The notes under the pieces: model-generated | What the model was told of the DNA's origin: nothing | Database searches by the model: none | What the model saw: only the letters and a program-made list of their open reading frames with translations | Assembly: GCF_937863155.1 (NCBI RefSeq) | Contig: NZ_CALMFB010000069.1 | Location: forward strand, 118,765-182,764 | DNA length: 64,000 nt | From: an uncultured Brevundimonas sp. | GTDB lineage: Bacteria > Pseudomonadota > Alphaproteobacteria > Caulobacterales > Caulobacteraceae | Reading direction: 5' to 3' | Translations under genes and position numbers: made by a program | In this document: positions 9,428-19,719 of the stretch, piece after piece | How the letters are laid out: every line of letters starts with the position of its first letter | Numbering within the stretch: the stretch's first letter is position 1

Positions 9428-9555
9428 CCGCTCATCCCCGCGAAAGCGGGGATCCAGTCCTTTGGGTGATGTGGCGGAGATGGTGGACAGACGCATCTGA
9501 TCTCACGCCCTGCGTGTCGCTCTCACTGGATCCCCGCTTTCGCGGGGATGAGCGG
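9428..9555. repeat. REP-like 31-bp inverted repeat pair between convergent genes
   Basis: Arms 9428-9458 and 9525-9555 are exact reverse complements over 31 nt, with a 66-nt spacer. Each arm contains its own palindrome ATCCCCGC-GAAA-GCGGGGAT, an 8-bp stem closed by a GAAA (or TTTC) loop. The unit lies between the stops of ampG and maeB, so it may end transcription from both sides. The nested-palindrome layout resembles REP/BIME elements dispersed in many Proteobacterial genomes. No transposase is present. Confidence 0.85.
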
Positions 9556-9561
9556 TGAGGT

Positions 9562-11841
<2,280 letters not shown>

Positions 11842-11912
11842 TCCGGGGGCCTCTGAAGCGTTTCCCCCCGTTCCTAGGCCGTGCATTCCCCAGGGACAAC
11901 CGCCGAGGGCTC

Positions 11913-12755
11913 TTAGAGCGTCAGCATCCCCGTCCGTTCGATCTCGACCGGGCCGGTCATCAGGACGTGGCCGGTGTCTTCCTTCCATTCGATCCGCAGG
12001 CGGCCGCCGTCCACGTCTATGGCGGCGTGACGGTCGGTCAGGCATCGGCGGACGGCGGCGACCAGGGCGGCGCAGGCGCCGGTGCCACAGGCGCGGGTCA
12101 GCCCCGCCCCGCGCTCCCACACCCTGAGGCGGATATGGTCGCGGTCGATGACATGGGCGAAGCCGACGTTGACGCCTTCGGGGAACAGGGGGTGATGCTC
12201 GACCAGCGATCCGGTCCCGCGCACGAAGCCGTCGTCCGGGGCGTGGTCCATGAAGAAGACCACATGCGGATTGCCCATGGAGACCGCGCCGGGGGTATGC
12301 AGCACCGGCGCGTCGATGGGGCCGACCTGAAGCTCTATGCCGCGGGTGTCCATCTCTTCGGCCAGGGGGATCTGGTCCCAGGCCAGGCGCGGTTCGCCCA
12401 TGTCGACGGTGATGGCGCCGTCCTGTTGCAGCCGGGCGGTGGTCAGGCCGCCCAGGGTGTCGATGGTCGCGCTCTGACGCTGGTCCGACATCATCAGGAT
12501 CCAGCCGACGCAGCGCAGGGCGTTGCCGCAGGTCTGGACCGCCCCGCCGTCGGCGTTCCACACCCGCATGAAGGCGTCGGCCGTATCCGACGGCTCCAGC
12601 GCGATCAGCTGGTCGCAGCCCTGGCCCGTCTGGCGGTCGCAGATGGCCCGCACCTGGTCCGGCGTGGGCGCGAAAGGCTGCTCCAGCGCATTGACCACGA
12701 CGAAGTCGTTGCCGGCGCCGTTCATCTTGACGAAGGGCAGGGAGATCGGGGTCAT
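11913..12755 (-). CDS. dapF: Diaminopimelate epimerase
   Basis: 280 aa, converting LL- to meso-diaminopimelate for lysine and peptidoglycan synthesis. Both catalytic cysteines are present in their usual settings: NADGGAVQTCGNALRC near residues 67-82 and GLTRACGTGACAAL near 217-230. The N-terminus FVKMNGAGNDFVVV is the family hallmark. The start ATG is 47 nt from the divergent ion-channel gene, so 12756-12802 should hold promoters for both. No other lysine genes are adjacent. Confidence 0.96.
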   Translation of the reverse strand: MTPISLPFVKMNGAGNDFVVVNALEQPFAPTPDQVRAICDRQTGQGCDQLIALEPSDTADAFMRVWNADGGAVQTCGNALRCVGWILMMSDQRQSATIDTLGGLTTARLQQDGAITVDMGEPRLAWDQIPLAEEMDTRGIELQVGPIDAPVLHTPGAVSMGNPHVVFFMDHAPDDGFVRGTGSLVEHHPLFPEGVNVGFAHVIDRDHIRLRVWERGAGLTRACGTGACAALVAAVRRCLTDRHAAIDVDGGRLRIEWKEDTGHVLMTGPVEIERTGMLTL

Positions 12756-12802
12756 CGCACGACCATATAGGCCCGGCGCATCAATCAGGCTATCGCTGGC
12801 TG

Positions 12803-13603
12803 ATGGCCAGCGAGGCGACCGATCACCGGGACGAAGGGCTGCGGCTGCGCGCGCGGCTGCGGTATCTGTATCACGGCAGCCAGCCGCCGGCGGTGCGGTT
12901 CCGCATGGCGGTCATCGTCATCGACGTGCTGATCGTCGGCTTCTTCCTGGCGGCGCCCATCCTGCGCGAGGCCGGCTGGGCCTATTACGTCATCGACTAT
13001 GTCATCGCGGCGATCCTGGCGGCGGACCTGATCGCGCGGGCCTGGACCTACAGCGACTTCAAGGACTGGCTGAAGCGGCCGGTGGTGTGGGTGGACATCG
13101 TGGTTCTGGCCACCCTGCTGTTCCCCGCCTGGCTATATAATTTCGGCTTCCTGCGGATGCTGCGCCTGTGGAGCCTGCTGAACTCGGACTTCTTCTGGCG
13201 CACGGTCGGGCGGCGCTATGACGACACGCGGGTGGAGGAGATCGTCCGCACCCTGTCGGCCCTGGTGACCTTCGTCTTCGTGGTGACCGGCTTCGTCTAT
13301 GCGACCTTCCGCGAAGGCCATCCGGGCATCAACGGCTATCTGGACGCCCTGTATTTCACCGTCGCCACCCTGACCACGACCGGGTTCGGGGACATCGTCC
13401 TGCCGGGGGCCTGGGGCCGGGTGCTGTCGATCACCGTCATGCTGGTGGGGATCACCCTGTTCATCCGCCTGGCCCAGACCCTGATTCGGCCGCACAAGGT
13501 GAAATACCCCTGCGACCGCTGCGGGCTTCAGAAACACGACCCCGACGCCGTCCACTGCAAGGCGTGCGGCAATCTGCTGTGCATCCCCGACGACGGAGCA
13601 TGA
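12803..13603 (+). CDS. Potassium-channel-like ion channel with C-terminal zinc ribbon
   Basis: 266 aa. Hydrophobic segments near residues 33-52, 57-78, 94-110 and 150-168 are followed by a pore loop TVATLTTTGFGDIVLPG near 190-206, where the K+ selectivity filter TVGYGD/TTGFGD is expected, and a last helix near 213-232. The cytosolic tail after it carries CDRCGLQKHDPDAVHCKACG, a Cys4 zinc-ribbon-like motif (C-x2-C-x12-C-x2-C). The membrane part resembles voltage-gated-type K+ channels, though the S4 charges are sparse (RMLRLW). The zinc ribbon is unusual for such a channel. No clear ribosome site before the ATG. Confidence 0.75.
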   Translation: MASEATDHRDEGLRLRARLRYLYHGSQPPAVRFRMAVIVIDVLIVGFFLAAPILREAGWAYYVIDYVIAAILAADLIARAWTYSDFKDWLKRPVVWVDIVVLATLLFPAWLYNFGFLRMLRLWSLLNSDFFWRTVGRRYDDTRVEEIVRTLSALVTFVFVVTGFVYATFREGHPGINGYLDALYFTVATLTTTGFGDIVLPGAWGRVLSITVMLVGITLFIRLAQTLIRPHKVKYPCDRCGLQKHDPDAVHCKACGNLLCIPDDGA

Positions 13604-13670
13604 CAAAGTCGTAAGGTGCGCGGCCGCCGCGGGCGTCTAGGGTGCGCCCAAACCGTCGGGAGCTGTTTTG

Positions 13671-15821
13671 ATGATCCGTCACGCCGTCCGGGGCGCTCTG
13701 GCCGCCCTTCTTGTCTCCACCGCCCTGCCGATGAGCGCCATGGCCCAGAGTTCCGCCCCCGCCCCTGCCCCCGCCGCCGACCAGGACGACCCCTATCTGT
13801 GGCTGGAAGAGGTCGAGGGCGAGCGGGCCATGGACTGGGTGCGCGGCCAGAACGCCCGGTCCCTGGGCGTGCTCCAGGCCGATCCGCGCTATGAGACCCT
13901 GCACCAGCAGGCGCTGGAGATCGTGCAGTCGCGCGACCGCATCCCGGCCCCGGGCTTCCGCCACGACGGAACGATCAGCAATTTCTGGCAGGACGCCAAC
14001 CATGTGCGCGGCGTCTGGCGCACCACCACTCTGGACAGCTACCGCACCGCCGAGCCGCAGTGGGAGACCCTGCTGGACGTCGACGCCCTGGCCGCCGCCG
14101 AGGGCGCCAACTGGGTCTATAAGGGCGCGACCTGCCTGCCGCCGGAACAGACCCGCTGCCTGATCAGCCTGTCGAACGGCGGCAAGGACGCGGTGACCAT
14201 CCGCGAATACGACCTGACCACTCGCACCTTCGTCGAAGGCGGCTTCGTCCTGCCGGAATCCAAGGGCGGGGCGACCTGGATCGACCGCGACACCCTGCTG
14301 ATCTCGCGCGATTTCGGCGAGGGCAGCCTGACGGATTCCGGCTATCCGCGCATCGTCAAGGTTCTGAAGCGCGGCCAGACCCTCGATCAAGCCCGGACGG
14401 TGTTCGAAGGCCAGACCACCGACGTCTCGGCCAGCGGCTTCGTGCTGCGCGACGCCGACGGCGCGGTCCAGGCGACGATGATCCGGCGCGGGATCAACTT
14501 CTACGAGGGCGAACTGCTCCGCCTGAACGACGATGGAACCACCCGTCGCCTGGATCTGCCGTCCAAGTCCAGCATCAACGCCCTGGTCCAGGGCCGGATG
14601 GTCTTCACCACCGACCAGGACTGGACCGCCCCCTCGGGCCAGCGGTTCGAGACCGGCGACGTCATCGCCTATGATCTGCGCGCGTGGCTGGCCGATTCCA
14701 GCATCCAGGCCCAGCTGGTGATCCGCCCCGGCGCCCGCGAAGCGATCGAGGACATCAGCGCCACCCGCAACCGCCTGGTGGTGGCGTTGTACGAGAATGT
14801 GCGCGGCGCCCTTTACGCCTATGCTCCGGCCGAGGGCGGCGCCTGGACCCGCACCCGCCTCGACCTGCCGGCGAACTCGGCCGTGGGGGTGGGTTCGACC
14901 AGCGACCGGGACGACCGGCTGTTCGTCACCGTGTCCAACCATCTGACGCCCCAGACCCTGTATCTGGCCGACGCCGACGCCCTGACGGCGGAACCGGTCA
15001 AGGCCCTGCCGGCCAAGTTCGACGCCACAGGCATGACGGTGGACCAGTTCGAGGCCCGGTCCGCCGATGGGACCATGATCCCCTATTTCGTCGTGCATCG
15101 CGGCGACATGGCGATGGACGGATCGAACCCGACGCTGCTGTACGGCTATGGCGGCTATCAGAACTCGCTCCTGCCCGGCTATTCGGCGACGGTCGGCAAG
15201 CTGTGGCTGGAGCGCGGCGGGGTCTATGTGGTGGCCAACACCCGCGGCGGGGGCGAGTTCGGCCCGCGCTGGCACCAGGCGGCCCTGCAGCAGAACCGCC
15301 AGCGCGCGCACGAGGACTTCCAGGCCGTGGCCCTGGATCTGATCGCCCGCAACATCACCAGCCAGCCGCATCTGGGCGTCATGGGCGGCAGCCAGGGCGG
15401 CCTGTTCATGGGCGCCATGCTGACCCAACGGCCGGACCTGATCAATGCGGCGGTGATCCAGGTGCCCCTGTTCGACATGATGCGCTTCCACCGCCTGCTG
15501 GCGGGCGCCAGCTGGATCGCCGAATACGGCAATCCCGACATCCCCGAACAGCGCGCCTGGATCGCGGAATATTCGCCCTATCAGCGTCTGGCGGCGGGCC
15601 AGCCCTATCCGGAAGTCTTCATCCACACCTCGACCAAGGACGACCGCGTCCACCCCGGCCACGCCCGCAAGGCGGCGGCCCGGCTTGAGGAGCTGGGCTA
15701 TCCGGTGCTGTTCTATGAGAACATCGACGGCGGCCACGGCGCGGCCGCCAATCTGCAGGAAACCGCCCGGCGCCTGGCGCTGGAGTACACCTATCTGTCG
15801 CGCCGGCTGATGGACGACTGA
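13671..15821 (+). CDS. Exported prolyl oligopeptidase-family S9 serine peptidase (first of a tandem pair)
   Basis: 716 aa with a signal peptide ending near AMAQ (about residue 26). After it come DPYLWLEEVEGERAMDWV, typical of S9A prolyl oligopeptidases, a beta-propeller region, and the alpha/beta-hydrolase domain with catalytic Ser in GVMGGSQGG (near 573), Asp in STKDDRVHPGH (near 655) and His in DGGHGA (near 688). It probably cleaves proline-containing peptides in the periplasm. The ATG at 13671 has GGAG 8 nt upstream; an in-frame TTG lies directly before it. A paralogue follows 16 nt later, so they form one operon. Confidence 0.88.
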   Translation: MIRHAVRGALAALLVSTALPMSAMAQSSAPAPAPAADQDDPYLWLEEVEGERAMDWVRGQNARSLGVLQADPRYETLHQQALEIVQSRDRIPAPGFRHDGTISNFWQDANHVRGVWRTTTLDSYRTAEPQWETLLDVDALAAAEGANWVYKGATCLPPEQTRCLISLSNGGKDAVTIREYDLTTRTFVEGGFVLPESKGGATWIDRDTLLISRDFGEGSLTDSGYPRIVKVLKRGQTLDQARTVFEGQTTDVSASGFVLRDADGAVQATMIRRGINFYEGELLRLNDDGTTRRLDLPSKSSINALVQGRMVFTTDQDWTAPSGQRFETGDVIAYDLRAWLADSSIQAQLVIRPGAREAIEDISATRNRLVVALYENVRGALYAYAPAEGGAWTRTRLDLPANSAVGVGSTSDRDDRLFVTVSNHLTPQTLYLADADALTAEPVKALPAKFDATGMTVDQFEARSADGTMIPYFVVHRGDMAMDGSNPTLLYGYGGYQNSLLPGYSATVGKLWLERGGVYVVANTRGGGEFGPRWHQAALQQNRQRAHEDFQAVALDLIARNITSQPHLGVMGGSQGGLFMGAMLTQRPDLINAAVIQVPLFDMMRFHRLLAGASWIAEYGNPDIPEQRAWIAEYSPYQRLAAGQPYPEVFIHTSTKDDRVHPGHARKAAARLEELGYPVLFYENIDGGHGAAANLQETARRLALEYTYLSRRLMDD

Positions 15822-15837
15822 CCAAGGACGACTGAAC

Positions 15838-18033
15838 ATGCGTATCGCCCTGATGACCGCCGCATTTGCAGCCCTGGCCTTGCCCGCCATGGCTCAGCAG
15901 GCCAGCCCCTTCATGCCCGCCGACCTGTCGCCGGCGGGGGTGCGGGCCGCCGACGACCATCTGGCGCTGGAGGCGGTGGACGGCGAAGAGGCCATGGCCT
16001 TCGTCCGCGCCTCGAACGAGCGGGCCCTGGCGGCCCTGACGGGTGATCCGCGCTATGAAACCTATCGCCAGGAGGCCGAGGCGATCCTGACGGCCACCGA
16101 CCGCATCCCCATGCCCAGCTTCCTGGGCGAGGGGGTCGGCAATTTCTGGCAGGATGCGGCCAATCCCAAGGGCGTCTGGCGCCGCACGACACTGGAAAGC
16201 TACGCCACCGCCGCGCCGCAGTGGGAGACCCTGCTGGACATCGACGCCCTGGCCCGCGCCGAGGGCCGCGACTGGGTGTTCAAGGGCGCCGACTGCCTGG
16301 CGCCGGACGAGACCCGTTGCCTGATCATGCTGTCCGACGGGGGCAAGGACGCCCTTTCCGTGCGCGAGTTCGACACCACGACGAAACAGTTCGTCGACGG
16401 CGGCTTCACCCTGCCGGAAGGCAAGCACCGGCTGGAATGGCTGGACATCGACACGCTTCTGGTGGCGACCGACTTCGGCGCCGGGTCTCTGACGGAAAGC
16501 GGCTATCCCTATATCGTCAAGGCGCTGAAGCGCGGCCAGACCCTGGCCCAGGCGACCGAGATCTATCGCGGCGATGCGGCCGACGGCGGCTATGGCGTCA
16601 GTCCGGCGGTCTATCGCGACGCCGAGGGACAGGTGTCGGCGGTCATCGTGCGCCGCCCGCTGGACACCTTCCGCGCCGAGACATGGCGCATCGTCGACGG
16701 CCGGCCGGTCAAGCTGAACCTGCCCGAACGGGCGGCCATCCATGGCGTGATGGGCGACCTTCTGATCTTCTCGAACGGCGAAGCCTGGACCCATTACAGT
16801 CAGACGCACGCCGCCGGAACGCTGCTGGCGGTCTGTCTGGACTGTCTGCAGACATTGCCGGACGGCCAGGTGATCGTGACCAACCAGGACGCCGTCATCT
16901 TCACGCCGTCGCCGCGCCAGTCGATCAGCGATGTCGCCGTCTTCACCGACCGGGTCGCCGTCGCCTACAACGACAATGTCCGAGGCCAGCTGTCGATCTT
17001 CATCAACCAGGGCGAATGGGGCTGGCAGGTCCGCGACGTGGCCGTGCCCGACAACAGCGCCGTCTCCCTGGGTGACCGGTCCATGGCCCGTGGCCAGCTG
17101 TTCGTCACCAGCCAGGGCTTCCTGACGCCGACGGCCCTGGGACGGCTGGACGTCGATTTCCCGGTGACGCGGATGGACGCCGCGCGCGCGTCGCCCAACG
17201 CCATTCAGCGGCTGCGGTCGGCCCCGGCCCTGTTCGACGCTTCGACGCACATGACCGAACAGTTCGAGGCCGTGTCTTCGGATGGAGAGCGCATTCCCTA
17301 TTTCGTGGTGCGGCCGCGCGACCTGGCCATGGACGGCCAGGCGCCGACCATCCTGTTCGGCTATGGCGGCTTCCAGGTCAGCTTCCCGCCCGCCTACAAG
17401 CCCGAGATGGGCAAGCTGTGGCTGGAGCGGGGCGGCGTCTTCGTCCAGGCCAATATGCGCGGCGGCGGCGAGTTCGGACCCGCCTGGCACCAGGCGGTGC
17501 TGAAGGAAAACCGCCAGCTGGCGTTCGACGACTTCGCCGCCATCGGCCGCGACCTGATCGCGCGCGGGATCACCAGCCCCGAACACCTGGGCATCTATGG
17601 CCGGTCCAACGGCGGGGTGCTGACCAGCGTTTCGATCACCCAGAACCCGGACCTGTTCAATGCAGCGGTGATCGAAAGCCCGCTGATCGACATGCTGCGC
17701 TATCACGAACTGCCCGCCGGGGCGTCGTGGATCGGTGAATACGGCGACCCGCGCGTCCCAGAACAGGCCGCCTATATCGCCCGCTATTCCGGCTATCAGA
17801 ACCTGCGGCCGGGGGTGGACTATCCGCGCCTGTACATCACCACCAATACCCGCGACGACCGGGTGCACCCCGGCCATGCGCGCAAATTCGCCGCGCGGCT
17901 GGAGGGGCTGGGCCAGAACCCGATCTATTACGAGGAGACCGCCGGCGGTCACTCCAACGACGCCGACCCGGTGGCCAACGCGCGGCGCTGGGCCCGGCAT
18001 TATGTCTATCTGGCGCAGCAGTTGATGGACTAA
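15838..18033 (+). CDS. Exported prolyl oligopeptidase-family S9 serine peptidase (second of a tandem pair)
   Basis: 731 aa with a signal peptide (LALPAMAQQ). It aligns along its length with the preceding peptidase: NFWQDA, GVWRRTTLESY, PQWETLLDIDAL, LKRGQTL, MGKLWLERGGVF and the catalytic residues in YGRSNGG (Ser near 591), NTRDDRVHPGHARK (Asp near 673) and GGHSN (His near 704). It is an old tandem duplication with clear divergence: the PYLWLE entry motif is replaced by DHLALEAVDG and an extra propeller insertion is present. AAGGA lies 9 nt before the ATG. Different substrate preference is inferred. Confidence 0.88.
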   Translation: MRIALMTAAFAALALPAMAQQASPFMPADLSPAGVRAADDHLALEAVDGEEAMAFVRASNERALAALTGDPRYETYRQEAEAILTATDRIPMPSFLGEGVGNFWQDAANPKGVWRRTTLESYATAAPQWETLLDIDALARAEGRDWVFKGADCLAPDETRCLIMLSDGGKDALSVREFDTTTKQFVDGGFTLPEGKHRLEWLDIDTLLVATDFGAGSLTESGYPYIVKALKRGQTLAQATEIYRGDAADGGYGVSPAVYRDAEGQVSAVIVRRPLDTFRAETWRIVDGRPVKLNLPERAAIHGVMGDLLIFSNGEAWTHYSQTHAAGTLLAVCLDCLQTLPDGQVIVTNQDAVIFTPSPRQSISDVAVFTDRVAVAYNDNVRGQLSIFINQGEWGWQVRDVAVPDNSAVSLGDRSMARGQLFVTSQGFLTPTALGRLDVDFPVTRMDAARASPNAIQRLRSAPALFDASTHMTEQFEAVSSDGERIPYFVVRPRDLAMDGQAPTILFGYGGFQVSFPPAYKPEMGKLWLERGGVFVQANMRGGGEFGPAWHQAVLKENRQLAFDDFAAIGRDLIARGITSPEHLGIYGRSNGGVLTSVSITQNPDLFNAAVIESPLIDMLRYHELPAGASWIGEYGDPRVPEQAAYIARYSGYQNLRPGVDYPRLYITTNTRDDRVHPGHARKFAARLEGLGQNPIYYEETAGGHSNDADPVANARRWARHYVYLAQQLMD

Positions 18034-18062
18034 GGCCGCGTGGGGTCGTTCTGATCGCGGCC
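18034..18062 (+). terminator. Hairpin immediately after the S9 peptidase stop codon
   Basis: A perfect 7-bp stem, GGCCGCG at 18034-18040 with CGCGGCC at 18056-18062, encloses a 15-nt loop and starts at the base after the TAA. There is no T-run, so it is at best a weak or Rho-assisted terminator or a 3'-end stabiliser. GC-rich stems of this length also arise by chance here. Confidence 0.3.
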
Positions 18063-18130
18063 CGGCAATACGGCCCCCTCACGCGAAAATGAGTGGGCGG
18101 GATCGCCCATCCGGTGATTAATCCCCGCCC

Positions 18131-18871
18131 ATGAGGATGCGGGGCTGGATAGCGGGCGGGGTCGCGGTGGCGATCGGCGCCCTGGCGGCGGGCGGTGCGG
18201 CCCAGCCCAGCCGCGCCCGCGTCGTCGTCTCGCCCGCGCCGGCCGAACCGGTGGTGGTCGAACTGTTCACCGCCCAGGGCTGCGCCGGATGCCCCGAGGC
18301 CAATCGCGCCATAGAGGCCGTGGCCGATGCGCCGGGGGTCATCGCCCTGACCTATGCGGTCGATTACTGGGACTATCTGGGCTGGACCGACACCTTCGCC
18401 CGGCCCGAGTTCGCGGCGCGTCAGAGGGATTATCGCGCGGCGCTGAAACTGCGCGCCCTGCCGACGCCCCAGGTCATTCTGGACGGCGCCCGCCAGGCCC
18501 AGGCCCGGCCCGAACCGCTTCAGGCCGCCATCACCGCCGAGGGCGCACGCCGCGCCCCGCCGCCCCAGATCGAGTTCCGCGAGACCGGAGACGCCGTCGG
18601 CGTCGGCTCGGGCCGCCCGCCGGCCGGGGGCGCCGAGGTCTGGGCTGTGGTCTTCACTCCCGGCCCGCAGGAGGTCGAGGTGGCGCGCGGCGACAATCGC
18701 GGCCAGACGGTGCGCCACGTCAATGTCGTGCGACGCCTGACGCGGCTGGGCGACTGGACCGGCCGCCCCGCCCTGTTCCGCCTGCCCGGCGAACGCGCCG
18801 AGGGCGAGGCCGTGGCCGTTCTGGTCCAGGCCAAGGCCGACCGGCGCATCCTGACCGCCGCCGTCGAATAG
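18131..18871 (+). CDS. DUF1223 thioredoxin-like exported protein
   Basis: 246 aa with a short N-terminal hydrophobic export segment (WIAGGVAVAIGALAAGGAA). The core matches DUF1223: VVELFTAQGCAGCPEANRAIEAVA, where C-A-G-C occupies the thioredoxin CxxC position, then YAVDYWDYLGWTDTFARPEFAARQRDY and TPQVILDG. The family has a thioredoxin-like fold and probably acts in the periplasm on redox or metal chemistry; no substrate is known. The gene stands alone, followed by the structured repeat at 18891. Confidence 0.85.
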   Translation: MRMRGWIAGGVAVAIGALAAGGAAQPSRARVVVSPAPAEPVVVELFTAQGCAGCPEANRAIEAVADAPGVIALTYAVDYWDYLGWTDTFARPEFAARQRDYRAALKLRALPTPQVILDGARQAQARPEPLQAAITAEGARRAPPPQIEFRETGDAVGVGSGRPPAGGAEVWAVVFTPGPQEVEVARGDNRGQTVRHVNVVRRLTRLGDWTGRPALFRLPGERAEGEAVAVLVQAKADRRILTAAVE

Positions 18872-18890
18872 GGCGTGCAGCAAGGATTAC

Positions 18891-18930
18891 GCGCTAACGC
18901 TCGCGACCCGGTCGCTCGCTGCTTGAGCGC
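18891..18930. repeat. Structured intergenic element, copy 1
   Basis: 40 nt that fold as outer stem GCGCT (18891-18895)/AGCGC (18926-18930), 5' internal loop AACGCTC (18896-18902), inner stem GCGAC (18903-18907)/GTCGC (18911-18915) with loop CCG, and 3' internal loop TCGCTGCTTG (18916-18925). Copy 2 at 26129-26170 has identical internal loops and different but still paired stems. It lies in the 190-nt gap between the DUF1223 gene and the PPC-like gene. Its functional strand is unknown. Confidence 0.6.
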
Positions 18931-19061
18931 AGGGATGTCGCGCCAGGCCCCGTGACCGACCCCAGACCCGACGCGGTCATCTTCGATCAGTTTGCGCCGT
19001 CGCCGATCCGAGGCATGGTCGTGACGGACCGCCGTTCGCGGTCGGACGGACGGGGACAGTC

Positions 19062-19706
19062 ATGATCTTCACGCACATGATCGCCGGCGTGGCGGGGGCT
19101 GCGGCCCTGATGCTGGGCGCATCGACTGGCGCCCAGGAGGCGCCCGTCATCGACCGCGACGGCGAGGCGCGCGGCGTGGCCCAGGCGGTCATGGCCGCCG
19201 AACTGGCCCGCTGGGGCCGCGAACGGCGCGATCCGGGCGCCCTGATCATGGCCTCGCGCGTTCTGGCCGAGGTGCCGGTGCGGCCCGGCGGCGACGCGCC
19301 CATGCTCAGCCCCGACGCCCTGCTGGACCAGGCCGAGACCTTCGCCGCCGGCAGCCAGGGGGTTCTGGACGCCATCGCCCGGCTTCGGTCGGGCACGCGC
19401 GGGGTGATCAACTCGCCCTTCGGCCGCGGCCCGGTGTTCACCGTCAAACAGATCGAGCCGCGCGAGACCTACTGGTTCGAGGTCGAGGCCAGGGGCGGCG
19501 AGGTTCTGCGCATCGCCGCCATCGGCGACGGCGACACCAATATCGACCTGACGGTGCGCGACGCCGCCGGAACACTGGTCTGCCGCGACGGTTTCGGCGA
19601 TCATTACCCGGTCTGCACCACCCATCCGCGCGCCGATGGACGGATGCGGGTGGATATCGTCAACCGGGGCGACGTCTGGACGCGGGTCCAGATCCTGAGC
19701 AACTGA
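19062..19706 (+). CDS. Exported beta-rich (PPC-like) protein paired with CHAT protein
   Basis: 214 aa. An N-terminal signal-like segment (MIAGVAGAAALMLGASTGAQ) precedes a helical middle part (residues 30-110) and a C-terminal beta-rich module, EPRETYWFEVEARGGEVLRIAAIGDGDTNIDLTVRDAAGTLVCRD and on, which resembles bacterial pre-peptidase C-terminal (PPC) domains. Two cysteines near residues 174 and 185 could form a disulfide. The gene ends 13 nt before the CHAT-domain gene, so the two are almost surely co-transcribed. I know no name for it; the PPC resemblance is from pattern only. Confidence 0.6.
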   Translation: MIFTHMIAGVAGAAALMLGASTGAQEAPVIDRDGEARGVAQAVMAAELARWGRERRDPGALIMASRVLAEVPVRPGGDAPMLSPDALLDQAETFAAGSQGVLDAIARLRSGTRGVINSPFGRGPVFTVKQIEPRETYWFEVEARGGEVLRIAAIGDGDTNIDLTVRDAAGTLVCRDGFGDHYPVCTTHPRADGRMRVDIVNRGDVWTRVQILSN

Positions 19707-19719
19707 AGGGGCTGGGGGC

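Noticed and set aside
9428-9555. CRISPR-like repeats or an IS element
   Set aside because: There are only two units in inverted orientation, no spacer array and no transposase; a REP-like pair fits better.
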